In this document: in pieces, positions 43,721 through 44,240 of the stretch | Numbering within the stretch: position 1 is the first letter of the stretch | How the letters are laid out: the number at the start of each line of letters is the position of its first letter | NCBI GenBank assembly: GCA_016763695.1 | Contig: JAESTH010000111.1 | Span: 1-44,240, forward strand | Reading direction: 5' to 3' | Source of the DNA: Alcanivoracaceae bacterium | GTDB lineage: Bacteria > Pseudomonadota > Gammaproteobacteria > Xanthomonadales > Marinicellaceae | Length of the DNA stretch: 44,240 bases | The notes under the pieces: model-generated | The model's input: only the letters and a program-made list of their open reading frames with translations | What the model was told of the DNA's origin: nothing | Database searches by the model: none | Position numbers and translations under genes: made by a program

Positions 43721-43932
43721 ACGCTGGTATTTTCAATGGTACTATTTGAAAGATTTTTAGACGGCATTATATTGTTGGTTTGATAAAACAATAAGCACAA
43801 GAGAAATAATTGACAGGAGTAAATGTAGAAAATATTTGAAACTAACTAATAATTACAATAAACTATCAGGTACTTACTTCAGCAATTTTTATAATGAGCA
43901 ATCTAAAAAATTTAGTAATAATAATTATTTAA

Positions 43933-44181
43933 CAATTTTCGACTGGTTATTTATACTCTCAGAATATTTATAAAAACATCAATAATTCATCTCATTTTAT
44001 TGCCTTTCATTCATTAGATGGGCTTACGGTGACAAGTGAATATGGAACAGAACAGGCATTTGTCGATTTTAATAATGATGGAAAACTTGCTATATTTTTA
44101 GCAAACAAAGTTATCAACTATCAATTAACTACCCTTTACTATACAGGCTTCAATTTAATTTTCAGTAGTGGTTTTGAGTAA
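43933..44181 (+). pseudogene. Start-less fragment of an FG-GAP/VCBS-like protein
   Basis: An 82-codon stretch open from just after a TAA at 43930-43932 to TAA at 44179-44181, with no ATG, GTG or TTG in a position supported by a ribosome-binding site. It contains 'YGTEQAFVDFNNDGKLAIFL', which is the FG-GAP/VCBS/ASPIC calcium-loop pattern (aF.D.NnDG.lD/aif.aN). What follows (NYQLTTLYYTGFNLIF) does not continue the family. It is best read as a decayed piece of a larger surface or secreted protein. The remainder of 43721-44240 is AT-rich with nothing recognisable. Confidence 0.45.
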
Positions 44182-44240
44182 AATAAAATCACGTTGTACT
44201 AACACAATCGATGCTAAAACCCCCGAATCAATAGCTAAAA

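Overview
The window is AT-rich chromosomal DNA from a gammaproteobacterium. The evidence is gene order and family: miaB-phoH-ybeY, a divergent rlmE/yhbY pair beside ftsH-folP-glmM, the macromolecular-synthesis cluster rpsU-yqeY-dnaG-rpoD, a YadG/YadH-type ABC exporter and an SHP/DHC/cytochrome b electron-transfer cluster. I could not assign a genus. No rRNA, tRNA, CRISPR array, transposase or complete phage was seen.

Layout. 1-800: the left edge carries a CheW-like protein followed by the C-terminal tail of a degraded GGDEF protein. 805-2900 (minus): a tight three-gene unit, crotonase -> exported CHAP/amidase-like protein -> GNAT. 3042-8153 (plus): a periplasmic FKBP isomerase with a strong terminator, then Nudix, miaB, phoH, ybeY and a zinc-ribbon protein. 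8268-12463 (plus): a PhaM-type phasin, then a signalling trio of a CheA-like kinase with two PilJ-type sensor modules, a CheY-like receiver and a CheX-like phosphatase. 12590-20483 (minus): rlmE, ftsH, folP, glmM, a TolB-like lipoprotein and an M28/PA/PDZ peptidase. 20659-23305 (plus): yhbY, an Mth938-fold protein, a short element with inverted-repeat ends, and the ABC exporter. 23382-27748 (minus): rpsU-yqeY-dnaG-rpoD. 27877-30795: YggS (plus), then UbiM/UbiH-like hydroxylase, nucleoside deaminase and YaiI (minus).

31084-39657 (plus) is one gene for an approximately 2,857-residue secreted surface protein. It has DUF11-like modules, SdrD_B-like modules and GEVED modules, regularly spaced Asp-rich EF-hand-like loops, a 732-bp near-identical internal tandem repeat, and a C-terminal motif/TM/basic tail resembling an IPTL/PEP-CTERM sorting signal. 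A convergent terminator separates it from 39813-43658 (minus), where a b561-type cytochrome, an SHP-type monoheme cytochrome, a DHC diheme cytochrome, a PepSY protein, an OmpR-type regulator and a histidine kinase are all overlapped or closely spaced. The right edge carries a start-less fragment of an FG-GAP/VCBS-like protein.

How the parts fit. Most of the window is housekeeping: tRNA modification, rRNA maturation, protein quality control, folate, peptidoglycan precursor, replication and sigma factor. The accessory interest lies in four places: the CheA/CheY/CheX trio, the giant repeat-rich surface protein, the SHP electron-transfer operon with its own two-component system, and short inverted-repeat element ends found near 21.4 kb and again next to the GGDEF remnant at 0.76 kb.
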